Shown here: in pieces, positions 43,254 to 45,110 of the stretch
How the letters are laid out: each line of letters opens with the position of its first letter
Numbering within the stretch: the first letter of the stretch is position 1
NCBI GenBank assembly: GCA_910586635.1
Contig: CAJUJA010000004.1
Location: 1 to 45,110 of the forward strand
Length of the DNA stretch: 45,110 nt
From: an uncultured Bacilli bacterium
GTDB lineage: Bacteria; Bacillota_I; Bacilli_A; RF39; UBA660
Reading direction: 5' to 3'
Notes under the pieces: model-generated
What the model saw: the letters and a program-made list of their open reading frames with translations, nothing else
What the model was told of the DNA's origin: nothing
Databases searched by the model: none
Position numbers and translations under genes: made by a program

Positions 43254-43281
43254 CAGCGATTCTATTTCGCTGATTTTTTTT
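43254..43281. terminator. Terminator between femX2 and the flippase gene
   Basis: CAGCGA-(7-base loop)-TCGCTG is followed by A and T8. The reverse direction also ends in a T-rich stretch, so it probably serves both convergent genes. Confidence 0.85.
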
Positions 43282-44917
43282 GAAATTTTTTTAATAATTT
43301 ATCGCCAAATACCGCTTGAATAGATTTGGTCTTTATCATATAGATAAAATACACTCCTCCCCCTATTAAAGTATAAATTATAATAATAGGAATATTTAAA
43401 AATCTAGTCTCTGATGAAATGGGGATGACTAATTTTAAAATAAATAAGGAAATTACCATCAAGACAGTCCCACATAAAATATTAATAAACTGTTTTGCAG
43501 TAGTCTCATATTTTACACCACATTTTTTATTAAGTGCAACTAAACAAATAACAAAAGATAATCCATATCCAATGATAGTTGCTAAAATAGATCCATAGTA
43601 CGCAGGGAGTCCTAGGTGATATAACTGATTAATTAAACTAACATTTAATAGAGCTTTTAATACAACACCTGAAAATAAACTAATAAATACTACCTTATAA
43701 TATTTTAATACCTGGGTTATTGTAATGGCTGTAGTGAATAAACAAGTGATGAGTGCAACAAATACATAGAAATTCAAAATAGAAGGTCCATACTTACTAG
43801 GGCCATAAAATACCATATAGACAGGTTCCGCTAAGAAACTAAGTCCTATTGTCATAGGGATAATTAAAAACATTAACATCTGAAAGCTCTGATTAATTTT
43901 TTTGTGCACCTCTTTTTTGTTTCCAATTACTGCAGCTGAGGTTAAATTTGGAGTTAGACTAACTAACATTCCTGTTGAAATGGAAATAATAATCATATTA
44001 AATTTAGCTCCCCAAGTAGATAAAATACTCATAATACTTTCTGCTGTATTGGTTCCATAAATAGTTCCTAATGCTTTCACAACTGTAACAGAGTCTACCA
44101 TACTATAAAGTGATTTAAAAATATCAATCATAATTAGGGGAAATGCATAAATCATAATTTTTTTTAAAATTTCTTTGTTAGTAATCTTAGGTTCCTTTAC
44201 CTTTAATTCTTTTTCTTCAAATTTATTTTTATTTTTTCTTCCCTTTTCAATTAAATAAAAATAAGAAGCTAAGGATCCAACCGTTGCTCCAAAAACAGCT
44301 ACTCCAACTGCTGTTGTTAAAGATAGGTGAAATACCTTTAAGGTTAGAAAACTTCCAACTACAATTACTAACACTCTCATAATTTGCTCAAACACTTGAG
44401 AAATGGCAGTAGGTGTAATAAATTTATGCCCTTCAAAATATCCTCTATAAATACTAAGTACAGGAACTACGATAATCGCTGTTGAAATAACTCTAATTAC
44501 AAATGTAACATCTTCAATTGTATTCCCGCCTTGTAAATCTCCCAATATGGCAGATGATAACTGTGGGGCAAAAATAAATAGAATGATAAAACATACAATT
44601 CCCAAAGTAATAGCTATCTGTTTTCCTATTTTAAATGCCCTTTTTTTTGCATCATAATATCCTAAAGTTTGATATTCACTTATAATTTTACTAATAGCTA
44701 GAGGAATTCCTGCTGATGATATTGCCATAAATAGCAAATACAAGGTATAGGCATATCCATATAACGCTCCTCCTTTTTCGCCAATAATGGCATAAAAAGG
44801 AATTACATATAAAACTCCTAGTATTTTTGTAATGACGATTCCTAGAGTAGCTACAAAGGCTCCCTGGACAAAGGAATTTTTTTTCATAATGTTTTTATTT
44901 GCACGTTTTTTCTTCAT
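43262..44917 (-). CDS. MurJ/SpoVB-family lipid flippase
   Basis: The 551-residue MOP-superfamily exporter has 14 or so TM helices. The N-terminal block NSFVQGAFVATLGIVITKILG, and YGYAYTLYLLFMAISSAGIP with PLAISKIISEY soon after, fit the polysaccharide-transport/SpoVB/YtgP (MurJ) branch. It would flip lipid II or a related wall precursor, in keeping with the neighbouring FemX genes. The ATG at 44917 is chosen for GGAAGTG six bases upstream. It could be MurJ itself or a sporulation-specific SpoVB; sequence alone does not separate them. Confidence 0.88.
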   Translation of the reverse strand: MKKKRANKNIMKKNSFVQGAFVATLGIVITKILGVLYVIPFYAIIGEKGGALYGYAYTLYLLFMAISSAGIPLAISKIISEYQTLGYYDAKKRAFKIGKQIAITLGIVCFIILFIFAPQLSSAILGDLQGGNTIEDVTFVIRVISTAIIVVPVLSIYRGYFEGHKFITPTAISQVFEQIMRVLVIVVGSFLTLKVFHLSLTTAVGVAVFGATVGSLASYFYLIEKGRKNKNKFEEKELKVKEPKITNKEILKKIMIYAFPLIMIDIFKSLYSMVDSVTVVKALGTIYGTNTAESIMSILSTWGAKFNMIIISISTGMLVSLTPNLTSAAVIGNKKEVHKKINQSFQMLMFLIIPMTIGLSFLAEPVYMVFYGPSKYGPSILNFYVFVALITCLFTTAITITQVLKYYKVVFISLFSGVVLKALLNVSLINQLYHLGLPAYYGSILATIIGYGLSFVICLVALNKKCGVKYETTAKQFINILCGTVLMVISLFILKLVIPISSETRFLNIPIIIIYTLIGGGVYFIYMIKTKSIQAVFGDKLLKKFQKKSAK

Positions 44918-45043
44918 TGTAACACTTCCTGTCATTATTTTATAACTTTTCTAATTTTCTTATATAAGAATATCATAAATTATAGAGTTGTGCAATGATT
45001 TCAAAAATACAGGGAGAGTATCTAGAAAAAATCTAGTCAAAAC

Positions 45044-45072
45044 TTGAAGAAAGCCAACAATTATGGTATGAT
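45044..45072 (+). promoter_or_regulatory. Promoter reading out of the window
   Basis: TTGAAG (45044-45049), 17 bases and TATGAT (45067-45072). The start of its transcript contains a CAAG-GAAA-CTTG hairpin; the gene lies beyond the right edge. Confidence 0.55.
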
Positions 45073-45110
45073 GAATATGTCAAGGAAACTTGCATAAACT
45101 AAAAAAGGGA

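Overview
The window looks like a chromosomal segment of a very AT-rich, spore-forming member of the Bacilli/Erysipelotrichia-like Firmicutes, probably a gut or uncultured lineage. The support is strong Shine-Dalgarno sites of the AGGAGGTG type, sporulation genes (spoIVA, a spoVIF-like gene, an alpha/beta-type small acid-soluble spore protein), ezrA, a Tyr T-box before tyrS, and Bacilli-like housekeeping neighbourhoods (sspA-thiI-ezrA-rpsD-tyrS; hup/der/spoIVA). No rRNA, tRNA, CRISPR array or transposase was seen.

Layout. 0-5.2 kb: a polytopic membrane protein, a membrane-bound XRE regulator, a frameshifted small gene, a methyltransferase-like protein, an EEP-family phosphodiesterase and HU. 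5.4-8.4 kb: two small membrane proteins, then a class B sortase beside a surface-anchored thioredoxin-like protein with an NPDTLD sorting signal. 8.5-10.3 kb: der, a small helical protein and spoVIF. 10.4-21.9 kb: an accessory island. 21.9-32.9 kb: spoIVA, ysxC, nrnA, ackA, a flippase-like membrane protein, SASP, thiI, a pilin-like protein, ezrA and rpsD with its leader. 32.9-45.1 kb: an extracellular propeller-like protein, T-box/tyrS, a HAD phosphatase, ytxH/DUF948 genes, a disordered charged protein, a lipoprotein, trmB, two FemX/MurM-like transferases and a MurJ/SpoVB-family flippase.

The most interesting part is the island at about 10.4-21.9 kb. On the minus strand it holds two XRE regulators, then a three-gene phage lysis cassette (membrane coiled-coil protein, holin, M23/SH3-like endolysin), then an operon of a phage tail-collar protein, a 2052-residue Rhs/YD-repeat polymorphic toxin and a small membrane-anchored candidate immunity protein. 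No capsid, portal, terminase, tail tube, tape measure or integrase gene is present. The Rhs protein has no signal peptide and no recognisable type VII (LXG/WXG) leader. The arrangement therefore suggests a phage-derived holin/endolysin release route for a tail-collar-associated Rhs toxin, similar in logic to type 10 secretion and to TcdE-dependent toxin release. A 17-bp imperfect dyad (AGTAnnTnnnnnnTACC) occurs upstream of both operons, twice before collar-rhs and once before the lysis cassette, so the two may be switched together.

Three genes carry single-base lesions: 2908-3383, 10469-10903 and 21638-21804. They are either real pseudogenes or assembly errors. All functional assignments are from reading translated sequence and motifs; no database search was run.
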